The notes: generated from the sequence alone by a model not told the origin. DNA of 64,000 bases from Pseudomonas subflava (GCF_023823685.1 NZ_JAMXBF010000013.1:62001-126000), one strand, 5' to 3'. Shown: positions 50,571-59,608, numbered from the stretch's first letter. Made by a program: numbers and translations.

Positions 50571-52172
50571 ATGCGTAAGAACGCCGTTATCCAGGCTCTT
50601 CTCGCCGCTGGGCTGATCGCCAGCGCACCGCTCGCCAGCGCCGCCAGCAATCTGGTTTTCTGCTCCGAAGGCAGCCCTGCCGGTTTCGATCCGGGCCAGT
50701 ACACCACCGGCACCGACTTCGATTCGACCGCGGAAACCATGTTCAACCGCCTTACACAGTTCGAGCGTGGCGGCACCGCCGTCGAGCCGGGCCTGGCCGA
50801 GAAGTGGGATGTCACCGCCGATGGCCTCACCTACACCTTCCACCTGCGCAAGGGCGTGAAGTTCCACAGCACCGACTACTTCAAGCCGTCCCGCGAATTC
50901 AACGCCGACGACGTGCTGTTCACCTTCCAGCGCATGCTCGACAAGGAACACCCGTTCCGCAAGGCCTACCCGGCCGAGTTCCCCTACTTCACCGACATGG
51001 GCATGGACGCCAACATCGCCAAGCTGGAGAAGCTCGACGACCACACCGTCAGGTTCACCTTGAACAGTGTGGATGCCGCGTTTATCCAGAACCTGGCGAT
51101 GAGCTTCGCCTCGGTACACTCGGCCGAGTACGCCGACCAGCTGCTCAAGGCCGGCAAGGCCGCCGACATCAACCAGAAGCCGATCGGCACCGGCCCGTTC
51201 GTGTTCAAGCGCTACCAGAAGGACGCGCAGATCCGCTTCACCGGCAACAAGAACTACTGGAAGCCGGATGACGTGAAGATCGACAACCTGATCTTCTCCA
51301 TCAACACCGACGCCTCGGTGCGCATGCAGAAGCTCAAGGCCGGCGAGTGCCAGATCACCCTGCTGCCGCGCCCGGCCGACCTCGAGGGCCTGAAGAAGGA
51401 CCCGAACCTGAACATGCCGTCGCAGCCGGGCTTCAACCTCGGCTACATCGCCTACAACGTCACCCACAAGCCGTTCGACAAGCTCGAGGTGCGCCAGGCG
51501 CTGGACATGGCGGTGAACAAGCAGGCGATCATCGACGCCGTGTACCAGGGCGCCGGCCAGCTGGCGGTGAACGGCATGCCTCCGACCCAGTGGTCCTACG
51601 ACGAGAGCATCAAGGGCACCGAGTACAACCCGGAGAAGGCCAAGGAGCTGCTCAAGGCCGCCGGCGTCGCCGAAGGCACCGAGATCACCCTGTGGGCCAT
51701 GCCCGTGCAGCGCCCGTACAACCCCAACGCCAAGCTGATGGCCGAGCTGCTGCAGAACGACTGGGCGAAAATCGGCATCAAGGCGCGGATCGTCACCTAC
51801 GAGTGGGGCGAGTACATCAAGCGTTCCAAGGGCGGCGAGCACGACGCCATGTTGATCGGCTGGAGCGGCGACAACGGCGACCCGGACAACTGGCTGGGCA
51901 CCCTGTACGGCTGCGACGCGGTCGACGGCAACAACTTCTCCAAGTGGTGCTTCGAGGACTACGACAAGCTGATCAAGCAGGCCAAGGCGACTACCGACGT
52001 GGCCCAGCGCACCGAGCTGTACAAGCAGGCGCAGCACATCCTCAAGGCCCAGGTGCCGATCACCCCGATCGCCCACTCCACCGTGTACCAGCCGATGCGC
52101 AAGAACGTGCAGGACTTCAAGATCAGCCCGTTCGCGCTCAACTCTTTCTACGGCGTGAGCGCCGGCAAGTAG
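50571..52172 (+). CDS. dppA1: Dipeptide ABC transporter substrate-binding protein, first copy
   Basis: 533 residues. Signal peptide ends ASAAS (residues ~1-24). SBP_bac_5 family: LVFCSEGSPAGFDPGQYTTGT, then VTADGLTYTFHLRKGVKFHSTDYFKP, NADDVLFTF, FNLGYIAYNVTHKPF, YNPEKAKELLKAAG, and WSGDNGDPDNWLGTLYGCDA near 420. It binds di- or oligopeptides in the periplasm. First gene of the dpp operon (dppA1-A2-B-C-D-F). The 211 bp upstream have no gene; no promoter there is clear. Confidence 0.93.
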   Translation: MRKNAVIQALLAAGLIASAPLASAASNLVFCSEGSPAGFDPGQYTTGTDFDSTAETMFNRLTQFERGGTAVEPGLAEKWDVTADGLTYTFHLRKGVKFHSTDYFKPSREFNADDVLFTFQRMLDKEHPFRKAYPAEFPYFTDMGMDANIAKLEKLDDHTVRFTLNSVDAAFIQNLAMSFASVHSAEYADQLLKAGKAADINQKPIGTGPFVFKRYQKDAQIRFTGNKNYWKPDDVKIDNLIFSINTDASVRMQKLKAGECQITLLPRPADLEGLKKDPNLNMPSQPGFNLGYIAYNVTHKPFDKLEVRQALDMAVNKQAIIDAVYQGAGQLAVNGMPPTQWSYDESIKGTEYNPEKAKELLKAAGVAEGTEITLWAMPVQRPYNPNAKLMAELLQNDWAKIGIKARIVTYEWGEYIKRSKGGEHDAMLIGWSGDNGDPDNWLGTLYGCDAVDGNNFSKWCFEDYDKLIKQAKATTDVAQRTELYKQAQHILKAQVPITPIAHSTVYQPMRKNVQDFKISPFALNSFYGVSAGK

Positions 52173-52173
52173 G

Positions 52174-52318
52174 AGTCTGTGGCGGGCCTGGCGAGCTAGA
52201 GAAAAGCAAGGCGAAAGCGGCTGAGGAAGCGGAGTTTACAGAGGGTAAATGAGCATTCCGAAGCCGGTTTCAACGCAGCTTTTCCGACGCGCAGCCAGCC
52301 CGGCGCTGACTTCTAGCC
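52174..52318. repeat. Imperfect inverted-repeat element between dppA1 and dppA2
   Basis: Arms AAAGCAAGGCGAAAGCGGCT (near 52203-52222) and its imperfect complement (near 52262-52284, AGCCGGTTTCAACGCAGC plus TTTTC) enclose a nested GTTTAC/GTAAA-type hairpin. It looks like a small non-coding intergenic repeat, not a gene. One copy in this window. Confidence 0.6.
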
Positions 52319-52322
52319 GCGC

Positions 52323-52352
52323 ACCGGGCGGGAGCGTTCGCCTCCGCCCGGT
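52323..52352 (+). other. GC hairpin upstream of dppA2
   Basis: ACCGGGCGG and CCGCCCGGT arms, about 10 bp of stem, ending 23 bp before the dppA2 start. No T-run. It may protect the 3' end of the dppA1 message or attenuate read-through. Confidence 0.5.
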
Positions 52353-52374
52353 TCACCCGCAGAAGGAAGGATTC

Positions 52375-53964
52375 ATGCGCAGCATCTTCATGCTCCTGGC
52401 GCTCTGCGCCGGCCTGCCGGCGTTCGCCCAGTCGCAGTCCCTGGTGGTCTGCTCCGAGGCGGCCCCGGAAGGGTTCGACATCGTCCAGTACACCGCCGCC
52501 ACTACCGCCGACGCCTCGGCCGAGACGGTCTACGAGCGCCTGGTGCAGTTCGCCCCCGGCAGTACCCGCATCGTCCCGGCGCTGGCCGAGAGCTGGGAGG
52601 TCGGCGCCGACGGCCTGACCTACACCTTCACCCTGCGCAAGGGTGTGCAGTTTCACCAGACGCCCTGGTTCAAGCCGAGCCGCGAATTGAATGCCGATGA
52701 CGTGCTGTGGAGCTTCCAGCGCCAGCGCGACAAGGATCACCCGTGGCACGCGCTGTCGCCGCGCGGCTACCCCTATTTCGAGGCCATGGGCTTCGCCGAG
52801 CTGATCGAGAAGATCGAGGCGCTCGACGAACACCGTGTGCGCTTCACCCTGAAGCACCCCGAGGCGCCCTTCCTGGCCGACCTGGCCATGGGCTTCACCT
52901 CCATCTATTCCGCCGAGTACGCCGAGCAACTGCTGGACGCCGAGACGCCGCAGAAACTCAATAGCCAGCCGATCGGCACCGGGCCCTTCGTCTTCGAGCG
53001 CTACGCCAAGGACGCCCAGGTACGCTTCGCCGGCAACCCGCACTACTGGGGCGGCAAGCCGGCGCTCGACCGGCTGCTGCTGGCCATCACCCCCGATCCC
53101 AACACGCGCATCCAGCAGCTCAAGGCCGGCGCCTGCCAGATCGCCGTGTTCCCGCGACCGAGCGACGTGCCGGCACTGCGCGAGAACAAGGACCTGCAGG
53201 TGCTGGAGCTGGACTCGCTGCTCACCGCCTACGTCGCCATCAACACCCGGCACAAGCCGCTGGACGACGTGCGCGTGCGCCAGGCCATCAACCTGGCGTT
53301 CGACCGCCAGGCCTACCTGCGCGCCCAGTACGGCGAAGGCAACGCCACCCTGGCCGCGGCGCCCTACCCGGCTACCCTGCTCGGCTACGACGAGCGCCTG
53401 CAGCCCTGGCCCAAGGACCTGGAGCGTGCCCGCCAGCTGCTGGCCGAGGCCGGTCATGAAAAAGGCCTGAAGCTGTCGATCTGGACCCGTTCCGGCGGCG
53501 GCCCGACCAACCCCAACCCGGGCATCGGCGCGCAGATGCTGCAGGCCGACCTCGCCGCCATCGGCATCCAGGCGGACATCCGCGTGTTCGAGTGGGGCGA
53601 GCTGATCAAGCGCGCCAAGAACGGCGAGCACGACCTGGTGTTCATGGGCTGGGCCGGCGACAACGGCGACCCGGACAACTTCCTCACCCCCAACCTGTCC
53701 TGCGCCGCCGCGGAGAGCGGCGAGAACCAGGCCGGCTGGTGTCACAAGGAGTTCGACCAGCTGATCCGCGAGGCCCGCCGGGTCGCCGAACCGCAGCGGC
53801 GCGCCGCGCTGTACCGTGAGGCGCTGGCGATCTTCCAGGACCAGGCGCCGTGGATCGCCCTCGCCCATCCCAAGCAGTTCGCCGTGCTGCGCAAGGACGT
53901 CGAGGGCTTCGTGCTCAGCCCGCTGGGCTCCAACAATTTCGCCCATGTGAGGCGCAAGCCATAA
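52375..53964 (+). CDS. dppA2: Dipeptide ABC transporter substrate-binding protein, second copy
   Basis: 529 residues from the ATG at 52375, with AGAAGGAAGG upstream; an in-frame start at 52249 lies in the repeat element. Signal peptide ends AFAQS (~1-18). Same SBP_bac_5 family as the first copy, clearly paralogous (LVVCSEAAPEGFDIVQYTA, LKPSRELNADDVLWSF region, WAGDNGDPDNF). Two binding proteins in one operon widen substrate range in P. aeruginosa Dpp, which I recall as having several. A hairpin follows. Confidence 0.92.
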   Translation: MRSIFMLLALCAGLPAFAQSQSLVVCSEAAPEGFDIVQYTAATTADASAETVYERLVQFAPGSTRIVPALAESWEVGADGLTYTFTLRKGVQFHQTPWFKPSRELNADDVLWSFQRQRDKDHPWHALSPRGYPYFEAMGFAELIEKIEALDEHRVRFTLKHPEAPFLADLAMGFTSIYSAEYAEQLLDAETPQKLNSQPIGTGPFVFERYAKDAQVRFAGNPHYWGGKPALDRLLLAITPDPNTRIQQLKAGACQIAVFPRPSDVPALRENKDLQVLELDSLLTAYVAINTRHKPLDDVRVRQAINLAFDRQAYLRAQYGEGNATLAAAPYPATLLGYDERLQPWPKDLERARQLLAEAGHEKGLKLSIWTRSGGGPTNPNPGIGAQMLQADLAAIGIQADIRVFEWGELIKRAKNGEHDLVFMGWAGDNGDPDNFLTPNLSCAAAESGENQAGWCHKEFDQLIREARRVAEPQRRAALYREALAIFQDQAPWIALAHPKQFAVLRKDVEGFVLSPLGSNNFAHVRRKP

Positions 53965-53967
53965 CAG

Positions 53968-53988
53968 CCGCGCCCCACGAAGGCGCGG
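53968..53988 (+). other. GC hairpin after dppA2
   Basis: CCGCGCC and GGCGCGG arms around a 7-nt loop directly after the stop, without a T-run. As after dppA1, a stem follows the abundant binding-protein message. Confidence 0.5.
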
Positions 53989-54018
53989 GTTCACCCTGAT
54001 GCGGAGTACCACCACGCA

Positions 54019-55029
54019 ATGCTGTCTTTCATCGCCAGACGCCTGGGGCTGCTGATACCCACCTTTTTCGGCGTCACCCTGCTGACCTTCGCGCTGATCC
54101 GTCTGATTCCCGGCGACCCCGTGGAAGTGATGATGGGCGAGCGCCGCGTCGACCCCGAAATGCACGCCGAGGCCATGCACCGCCTGGGCCTGGACAAGCC
54201 GCTGCCGGCCCAGTACCTGGACTACATCACCAAGCTGGCCCAGGGCGACCTCGGCGAGTCGCTGCGCACCCGCGAGGGCGTGTGGGAGGAGTTCCTCACC
54301 CTGTTCCCGGCGACTCTGGAGCTGTCGCTGGCCGCCCTGCTGTTTGCCGGCACGCTCGGCGTGATTGCCGGAGTGATCGCCGCGCTCAAGCGCGGCTCGC
54401 TTTTCGACCACGGGGTGATGGGCGTGTCGCTGGCCGGCTACTCGATGCCGATCTTCTGGTGGGGCCTGCTGTTGATCATGTTCTTCTCCGTGTACCTGGG
54501 CTGGACGCCGGTGTCCGGACGCATCGACCTGCTCTACGACATCGAACCCAAGACCGGCTTCATGCTGATCGACACCCTGCTCTCGGAAGAGGAAGGCGCG
54601 TTCAAGGACGCCCTGATGCACCTGATCCTGCCGGCCATCGTGCTGGGCACCATTCCCCTGGCGGTGATCGCCCGCATGACCCGCTCGGCGATGCTCGAGG
54701 TGCTGCGCGAGGACTATATCCGTACCGCCCGCGCCAAGGGCCTGTCCCCGGCCCGTGTGGTGTTCGTGCATGGCCTGCGCAACGCACTGATCCCGGTGCT
54801 CACCGTGTTCGGCCTGCAGGTCGGCACCCTGCTGGCCGGCGCCGTGCTGACCGAGACCATCTTTTCCTGGCCAGGCATCGGCAAGTGGCTGATCGAGGCC
54901 ATCGGCGCCCGCGACTACCCGGTGGTGCAGAACGGCATCCTGCTGATCGCCTGCCTGGTGATCCTGGTCAACTTCGTCGTGGACATCCTCTACGGCCTGG
55001 TCAATCCGCGCATTCGCCACCAGCGCTAA
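54019..55029 (+). CDS. dppB: Dipeptide ABC transporter permease DppB
   Basis: 336 residues, six membrane helices. N-terminal LSFIARRLGLLIPTFFGVTLLTFALIRLIPGDP is the DppB/OppB signature; the EAA loop that meets the ATPases is DYIRTARAKGLSPARVVFVHGLRNALIPVL. Forms the inner-membrane channel with DppC. It starts 54 bp after dppA2 and is followed by dppC after 12 bp. Confidence 0.95.
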   Translation: MLSFIARRLGLLIPTFFGVTLLTFALIRLIPGDPVEVMMGERRVDPEMHAEAMHRLGLDKPLPAQYLDYITKLAQGDLGESLRTREGVWEEFLTLFPATLELSLAALLFAGTLGVIAGVIAALKRGSLFDHGVMGVSLAGYSMPIFWWGLLLIMFFSVYLGWTPVSGRIDLLYDIEPKTGFMLIDTLLSEEEGAFKDALMHLILPAIVLGTIPLAVIARMTRSAMLEVLREDYIRTARAKGLSPARVVFVHGLRNALIPVLTVFGLQVGTLLAGAVLTETIFSWPGIGKWLIEAIGARDYPVVQNGILLIACLVILVNFVVDILYGLVNPRIRHQR

Positions 55030-55041
55030 GGAGGCCCGTAC

Positions 55042-55953
55042 ATGACTCAATCCAACGCTGTGCCCGCCGCCGACCAGGCGCTGCTCTACCCCTCGCCACT
55101 AAAGGAGTTCTGGCAGGCCTTCGCCCACAACAAGGGCGCCGTCGGCGGCCTGCTGTTCATGCTGGTCATCGTGTTCTGCGCGCTGTTCGCGCCCTGGGTG
55201 GCGCCCTTCGATCCCAGCGAACAGTTCCGCGATGCCCTGCTCACCCCGCCATCCTGGCTGGAAGGCGGGCAGGCGCGCTTCCCGCTCGGCACCGACGAGC
55301 TGGGCCGCGACCTGCTCTCGCGGCTGATCCATGGCGCGCGCCTGTCGCTGATGATCGGCCTGGCCTCGGTGCTGATGTCGCTGATCCCCGGCATCCTCAT
55401 GGGCCTGGTCGCCGGCTTCTTCCCGCGCCTGCTCGGCCCCTCGATCATGCGCCTGATGGACATCATGCTGGCCCTGCCCTCGCTGCTGCTGGCCGTGGCC
55501 ATCGTCGCCATCCTCGGCCCGGGCCTGATCAACACCGTGATCGCCATCGCCATCGTTTCGCTGCCGTCCTACGTGCGCCTGACCCGCGCCGCGGTGATGG
55601 GCGAGCTGGGCCGCGACTACGTCACCGCCGCCCGACTGGCCGGTGCCGGCCTGCCGCGGCTGATGTTCATCACCGTGCTGCCCAACTGCATGGCGCCGCT
55701 GATCGTGCAGGCCACCCTGAGTTTCTCGTCGGCCATCCTCGACGCGGCCGCCCTGGGCTTCCTCGGCCTCGGCGTGCAACCGCCGACGCCCGAGTGGGGC
55801 ACCATGCTGGCCTCGGCGCGCGACTACATCGAACGCGCCTGGTGGGTGGTGTCGCTGCCGGGGCTGACCATCCTGCTCAGCGTGCTGGCGATCAACCTGA
55901 TGGGCGACGGGCTGCGTGATGCGCTCGACCCGAAACTGAAGAATGCGCAGTAA
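55042..55953 (+). CDS. dppC: Dipeptide ABC transporter permease DppC
   Basis: 303 residues, six membrane helices, with AAGGAGG upstream of the ATG. The DppC/OppC N-terminal domain and FPLGTDELGRDLLSRLIHGARLSL are typical; the EAA loop is DYVTAARLAGAGLPRLMFITVLPN. The last ~20 bp of the gene (ending in TAA) are repeated downstream, before dppD, in a direct repeat that flanks an inserted element. Confidence 0.95.
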   Translation: MTQSNAVPAADQALLYPSPLKEFWQAFAHNKGAVGGLLFMLVIVFCALFAPWVAPFDPSEQFRDALLTPPSWLEGGQARFPLGTDELGRDLLSRLIHGARLSLMIGLASVLMSLIPGILMGLVAGFFPRLLGPSIMRLMDIMLALPSLLLAVAIVAILGPGLINTVIAIAIVSLPSYVRLTRAAVMGELGRDYVTAARLAGAGLPRLMFITVLPNCMAPLIVQATLSFSSAILDAAALGFLGLGVQPPTPEWGTMLASARDYIERAWWVVSLPGLTILLSVLAINLMGDGLRDALDPKLKNAQ

Positions 55954-56061
55954 GGTGCCCAGCATGCGAAATCCAGTAGCCCGGACTTCAGTCCGAGACA
56001 ACCCGCCAAGCGCCCCCGGACTGAAGTCCGGGCTACCACTGCTGAAGAATGCGCAGTAAGG
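55936..56061 (+). repeat. 20-bp direct repeat flanking an insertion at the dppC end
   Basis: CTGAAGAATGCGCAGTAAGG occurs at 55936-55955 (the 3' end of dppC with its stop) and again at 56042-56061. The region between holds a palindromic pair. The second copy is followed by AGCCCGCCATGA, the first by a similar TGCCCAGCATGC. This looks like a duplication made when the element inserted. Confidence 0.8.
55975..56037. repeat. Palindromic pair (CGGACTTCAGTCCG type)
   Basis: Left arm AGTAGCCCGGACTTCAGTCC and right arm CGGACTGAAGTCCGGGCTAC are inverted copies, each itself a hairpin. The 63-bp unit has the look of a REPIN-like or small mobile palindrome. Confidence 0.8.
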
Positions 56062-56101
56062 AGCCCGCCATGAACATTTACGCAACGCCGGCTTCTTTCC
56101 T

Positions 56102-56193
56102 CCCCTCTCCCATTTATGGGAGAGGGGCCGGGGGAGAGGGTGTAATTGCCAACTCCGCCCTCTCCCCAACCCTCTCCCATAAATGGGAGAGGG
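56102..56193. repeat. CTCTCCC-type double hairpin upstream of dppD
   Basis: Two hairpins, CCCTCTCCC-ATTTAT-GGGAGAGGG at 56102-56127 and CCCTCTCCC-ATAAAT-GGGAGAGGG near 56169-56193, are in inverted order around a C/G-rich centre. It pushes dppD 268 bp from dppC, the largest gap after the first gene in this operon. Confidence 0.75.
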
Positions 56194-56221
56194 AGCAGTT
56201 CGCACGCCTCGGGAGCCATCT

Positions 56222-57196
56222 ATGAGCCTGCTGGATATCCGCAATCTCTCCGTGCGCTTCGGCGCCCCCGATGCCATACCGGTGGTCGACGGCCTCGACC
56301 TGTCCGTGGACAAGGGCGAAGTGCTGGCCATCGTCGGCGAGTCCGGCTCCGGCAAGTCGGTGACCATGATGGCGCTGATGGGCCTGATCGACGCCCCCGG
56401 CATCGTGCGCGCCGACAGCCTGCGCTTCGACGGCCACGACATGCTCACCCTCAAGGGACGGCAGCGCCGCAAGGTGGTGGGCAAGGACCTGGCCATGGTG
56501 TTCCAGGACCCGATGACCGCGCTCAACCCCAGCTATACGGTCGGCTTCCAGATCGAGGAAGTGCTGCGCCAGCACCTCGGCATCAAGGGCAAGGCCGCCC
56601 GCGTGCGCGCCCTGCAGCTGTTGGAGCGGGTGGAGATCCCCGGTGCCGCCAGCCGCCTCGACGCCTACCCACACCAGCTCTCCGGGGGCATGAGCCAGCG
56701 CGTGGCGATCGCCATGGCCATCGCCGCCGAACCCAAGCTGCTGATCGCCGACGAACCGACCACGGCGTTGGACGTGACCATCCAGGCGCAGATCATGGAC
56801 CTGCTGCTGGACCTGCAACGCAGCGAGGGCATGGGCCTGGTGCTGATCACCCATGACCTGGCCGTGGTCGCCGAGACCGCCCAGCACGTGTGCGTGATGT
56901 ACGCCGGGCAAGCGGTGGAGATCGGCAGCGTGCCGACTCTGTTCGACGCACCGACCCACCCCTACACCGAGGCGCTGCTCAAGGCCATTCCCGAGCACAG
57001 CCTGGGGGCCGAGCGCCTGGCCACCCTGCCCGGCATCGTGCCCGGCCGTTACGACCGCCCCGTCGGTTGCCTGCTGTCGCCGCGTTGCCCCTACGCCCAG
57101 CCGCACTGCCGCGAGCAGCGACCGGCGCTGGAACCGCACGTGCGCGGCGCGGTGCGCTGCTTCTACCCCCTCAACCTGACCGCGGAGGTGGCCTGA
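56222..57196 (+). CDS. dppD: Dipeptide ABC transporter ATPase DppD
   Basis: 324 residues from the ATG at 56222 (MSLLDIRNLSVRFG), with GGAG 6 nt upstream; a longer in-frame start lies in the repeat element. Walker A GESGSGKSV, signature LSGGMSQRVAIAMAIA, Walker B LLIADEPTTALD, plus the C-terminal oligopeptide-type extension with Cys-rich GCLLSPRCPYAQPHC (possible Fe-S site in this family). It shares one base with dppF (TGATG). Confidence 0.95.
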   Translation: MSLLDIRNLSVRFGAPDAIPVVDGLDLSVDKGEVLAIVGESGSGKSVTMMALMGLIDAPGIVRADSLRFDGHDMLTLKGRQRRKVVGKDLAMVFQDPMTALNPSYTVGFQIEEVLRQHLGIKGKAARVRALQLLERVEIPGAASRLDAYPHQLSGGMSQRVAIAMAIAAEPKLLIADEPTTALDVTIQAQIMDLLLDLQRSEGMGLVLITHDLAVVAETAQHVCVMYAGQAVEIGSVPTLFDAPTHPYTEALLKAIPEHSLGAERLATLPGIVPGRYDRPVGCLLSPRCPYAQPHCREQRPALEPHVRGAVRCFYPLNLTAEVA

Positions 57197-58173
57197 TGAG
57201 CATCGTCCTCGAGGCCCGCGAGCTGACCCGGCACTACGAAATCTCCCGCGGCCTGTTCAAACCCAACGCCCTGGTGCGCGCGCTCAACGGCGTGTCCTTC
57301 TCGCTGGAAGCCGGCAAGACCCTGGCGGTGGTCGGCGAGTCCGGCTGCGGCAAGTCGACCCTGGCCCGCGCCCTGACCCTGATTGAGGAGCCCAGCGCCG
57401 GCAGCTTGCAGATCGCCGGGCAGGAAGTGGCCGGCGCAGGCAAAGCCGAGCGCAGGCAGCTGCGTCGCGACGTGCAGATGGTGTTCCAGAACCCCTATGC
57501 CTCGCTCAACCCGCGGCAGAAGGTCGGCGACCAGTTGGCCGAGCCGCTGCTGATCAACACCGGCCTGTCGCGCGCCGAACGCCGCGACAGGGTGCAGACC
57601 ATGATGCAGCAGGTGGGGCTGCGCCCCGAGCACTACCAGCGCTACCCGCACATGTTCTCCGGCGGCCAGCGCCAGCGCATCGCCCTGGCCCGCGCCATGA
57701 TGCTCCAGCCCAAGGTGCTGGTGGCGGACGAGCCAACCTCGGCGCTGGACGTGTCGATCCAGGCCCAGGTGCTCAACCTGTTCATGGATCTGCAGGAAGA
57801 GTACGGGACCGGCTACGTGTTCATCTCGCACAACCTGGCGGTGGTGCAGCACGTGGCCGACGACGTGCTGGTGATGTACCTCGGCCGCCCGGCCGAGATG
57901 GGCCCGGCCGCGCTGATCTACGAGCGGCCGCTGCATCCCTATACCCGCGCCCTGCTCTCGGCCACCCCGGCGATCCACCCGGACCCGGCCAAGCCGAAGA
58001 TCAAGATCGCCGGCGAACTGCCCAACCCGCTCGACCCGCCACCCGGATGCGCCTTCCACCGACGCTGCCCGCATGCCACCGAGCGCTGTCGCGTGGACGT
58101 GCCGGAACTGCGCCTGATCGACGCGCGCCAGGTGGCCTGCCACCATGCCGAGGAAATTGCCAACAGAAGCTAG
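57196..58173 (+). CDS. dppF: Dipeptide ABC transporter ATPase DppF
   Basis: 325 residues from the ATG at 57196, overlapping the dppD stop. Walker A GESGCGKST, signature FSGGQRQRIALARAM, Walker B VLVADEPTSALD, and the C-terminal GCAFHRRCPHATERC with four Cys/His as in DppD. Last gene of the operon; the stop is 1 bp from the convergent LivJ-type gene. Confidence 0.95.
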   Translation: MSIVLEARELTRHYEISRGLFKPNALVRALNGVSFSLEAGKTLAVVGESGCGKSTLARALTLIEEPSAGSLQIAGQEVAGAGKAERRQLRRDVQMVFQNPYASLNPRQKVGDQLAEPLLINTGLSRAERRDRVQTMMQQVGLRPEHYQRYPHMFSGGQRQRIALARAMMLQPKVLVADEPTSALDVSIQAQVLNLFMDLQEEYGTGYVFISHNLAVVQHVADDVLVMYLGRPAEMGPAALIYERPLHPYTRALLSATPAIHPDPAKPKIKIAGELPNPLDPPPGCAFHRRCPHATERCRVDVPELRLIDARQVACHHAEEIANRS

Positions 58174-58174
58174 C

Positions 58175-59317
58175 TCAGGGCTGAGGCTGCACCGGCACCG
58201 CGCGGCCCTGCTCGATACGGGTCAGGTAGACCGCGTCGGAGCCCTGGTGGTCCGTGGGGCCGAAGCGCACGTGAAAGCCGCCGAGGTCGATGTCCAGCGA
58301 CTCCAGCGCTTCGATCAGCCGCTCGCGGGTGGGCTCTGGCCCGACGCGGCGCAGCGCCTCCACCAGCACCGCGGCACCGATGTAGCCCTCCAGCGAGGCA
58401 TGGCCGAGCGGGCCGCGCATGTCCGCCTGGTAATCGCGCACCAGCGGCAGCGAGCGGTCTTCGGGGGACGGTACGACCTGAGAAATATACACACCCTCGG
58501 CGTCCGCACCGGCCTCGGCGATGAAGCTCTCGGTGCCGACGAACGACACGCTGAAGAAGCGTGCCTTCAGGCCCTGTTCGCGCGCCGCGCGGATCGAGGC
58601 GGCCAGCTGCCGGTAGGTACCGATGAAGACGATGGCCTCGGGGTCGGCCTGCTTGAGCTGGCGCACCGCGCCGGCGATCTCCGGCGAATTGCGCAGGATG
58701 CGCGCCTCGCCCACGACGTGCAGGCCACGCTTGTGCAGCGCCCCGGCCAGGCCGCCCTTGACCGTCTCGCCGAAGGAGTCGTTCTGCATCAGCAGGGCGA
58801 CGCGCTTCAGCTTTAGCTGCCCGGTCATGTACGCCGCCAGCAGCTCGGTCTCGGCAAAATAGGAGGCGCGCACATTGAATACCGTGCGGTGCAACGGCTC
58901 GCGCAGCACCTCGGCACCCGACAGCGGAAACAGATAAGGCACGCCGGCGGCCAATACGCTCGGCATGGCGGCCCGCGATGTCGGCGTGCCGACAAAGCCG
59001 AACAGGGCGAAGACGCCGCGCGAGGCGATCAGCTCTTCGGTGAAGCGAGCGGTGCGGGCGGGCTCGTAGCCGTCGTCGCGCAGCACCAGGTTCAATCGGC
59101 GCCCGTGCACGCCACCGGCCTCGTTGATGCGCGAGAAATACGCCTGCGCGCCGTCGAGCATTCCACGCCCCAATCCGGCGGCCGGCCCGCTTTGCGCGTT
59201 GACCATTCCCAGATGCAGCGCGCCGGGCTCGGCGCCCCCGTCGGCCCGCGCACCCAAGGCGCCAATCAGCAGCATGAAAACAGCAGTGCAGCACAACACA
59301 GGTCGCAACATCGTCAC
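58175..59317 (-). CDS. ABC transporter substrate-binding protein, branched-chain amino acid (LivJ) type
   Basis: 380 residues; the start may be 59317 or the ATG two codons on (59311). Signal peptide (~1-25, ending GARADGG). Periplasmic binding-protein type I fold: ALHLGMVNAQSGPAAGLGRGMLDGAQAYF, then VFALFGFVGTPTSRAAMPSVLAAGVPYLFPLSGAE and GYIGAAVLVEALRRVG. No permease or ATPase genes adjoin, so it is an orphan, or a sensor for a receptor elsewhere. Ligand unknown. Divergent from the repeat-protein genes. Confidence 0.87.
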   Translation of the reverse strand: MTMLRPVLCCTAVFMLLIGALGARADGGAEPGALHLGMVNAQSGPAAGLGRGMLDGAQAYFSRINEAGGVHGRRLNLVLRDDGYEPARTARFTEELIASRGVFALFGFVGTPTSRAAMPSVLAAGVPYLFPLSGAEVLREPLHRTVFNVRASYFAETELLAAYMTGQLKLKRVALLMQNDSFGETVKGGLAGALHKRGLHVVGEARILRNSPEIAGAVRQLKQADPEAIVFIGTYRQLAASIRAAREQGLKARFFSVSFVGTESFIAEAGADAEGVYISQVVPSPEDRSLPLVRDYQADMRGPLGHASLEGYIGAAVLVEALRRVGPEPTRERLIEALESLDIDLGGFHVRFGPTDHQGSDAVYLTRIEQGRAVPVQPQP

Positions 59318-59511
59318 GCTCCAGCCCCCGTTCGCTCATGCCCTTGGCCTGGCACGAGACGGCTTCCGTTTGCCTCTCAGCTTAGCCGCAAAGCCTGGCC
59401 CGGACACCCATTCGGCACGCCCCGAACAACACCGCAGCGATGCCCAGCTTTTCTGTTGGAGGCGGCCAACGCCCGATCTAGAGCGGTTTTCAGACTATCG
59501 ATAACGCTGAT

Positions 59512-59608
59512 GAGCAGCATCGAGCGCTTCAAGTTCTCTCTTCGCAGGGCAACCCGGAACATAGGCCCCGTAGACAACAACTCACATCCCCCTACGGAGC
59601 ACCCGATC
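59512..59608 (+). promoter_or_regulatory. Shared 5' block, copy 1
   Basis: A ~95-bp block ending at the ATG is present before each of the three repeat-protein genes with few changes. It holds GGCAAC at 59548-59553 and CGTAGAC at 59569-59575, 15 bp apart, which could be an ECF-sigma-type promoter, and CTACGGAGC as ribosome binding site. The promoter reading is a guess; the conservation is seen directly. Confidence 0.4.

Noticed and set aside
52270..55050. 926-residue open frame on the minus strand
   Set aside because: It lies opposite dppA2 and dppB, which have clear family motifs; composition is the His/Gln/Val-rich type of a GC-rich shadow.
56070..56225. Small open frame starting at the old-looking dppD site (MNIYATPASF)
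   Set aside because: It is read through the palindromic element and has no family. It is better explained as sequence left by insertion than as a gene, although it does have a ribosome binding site.
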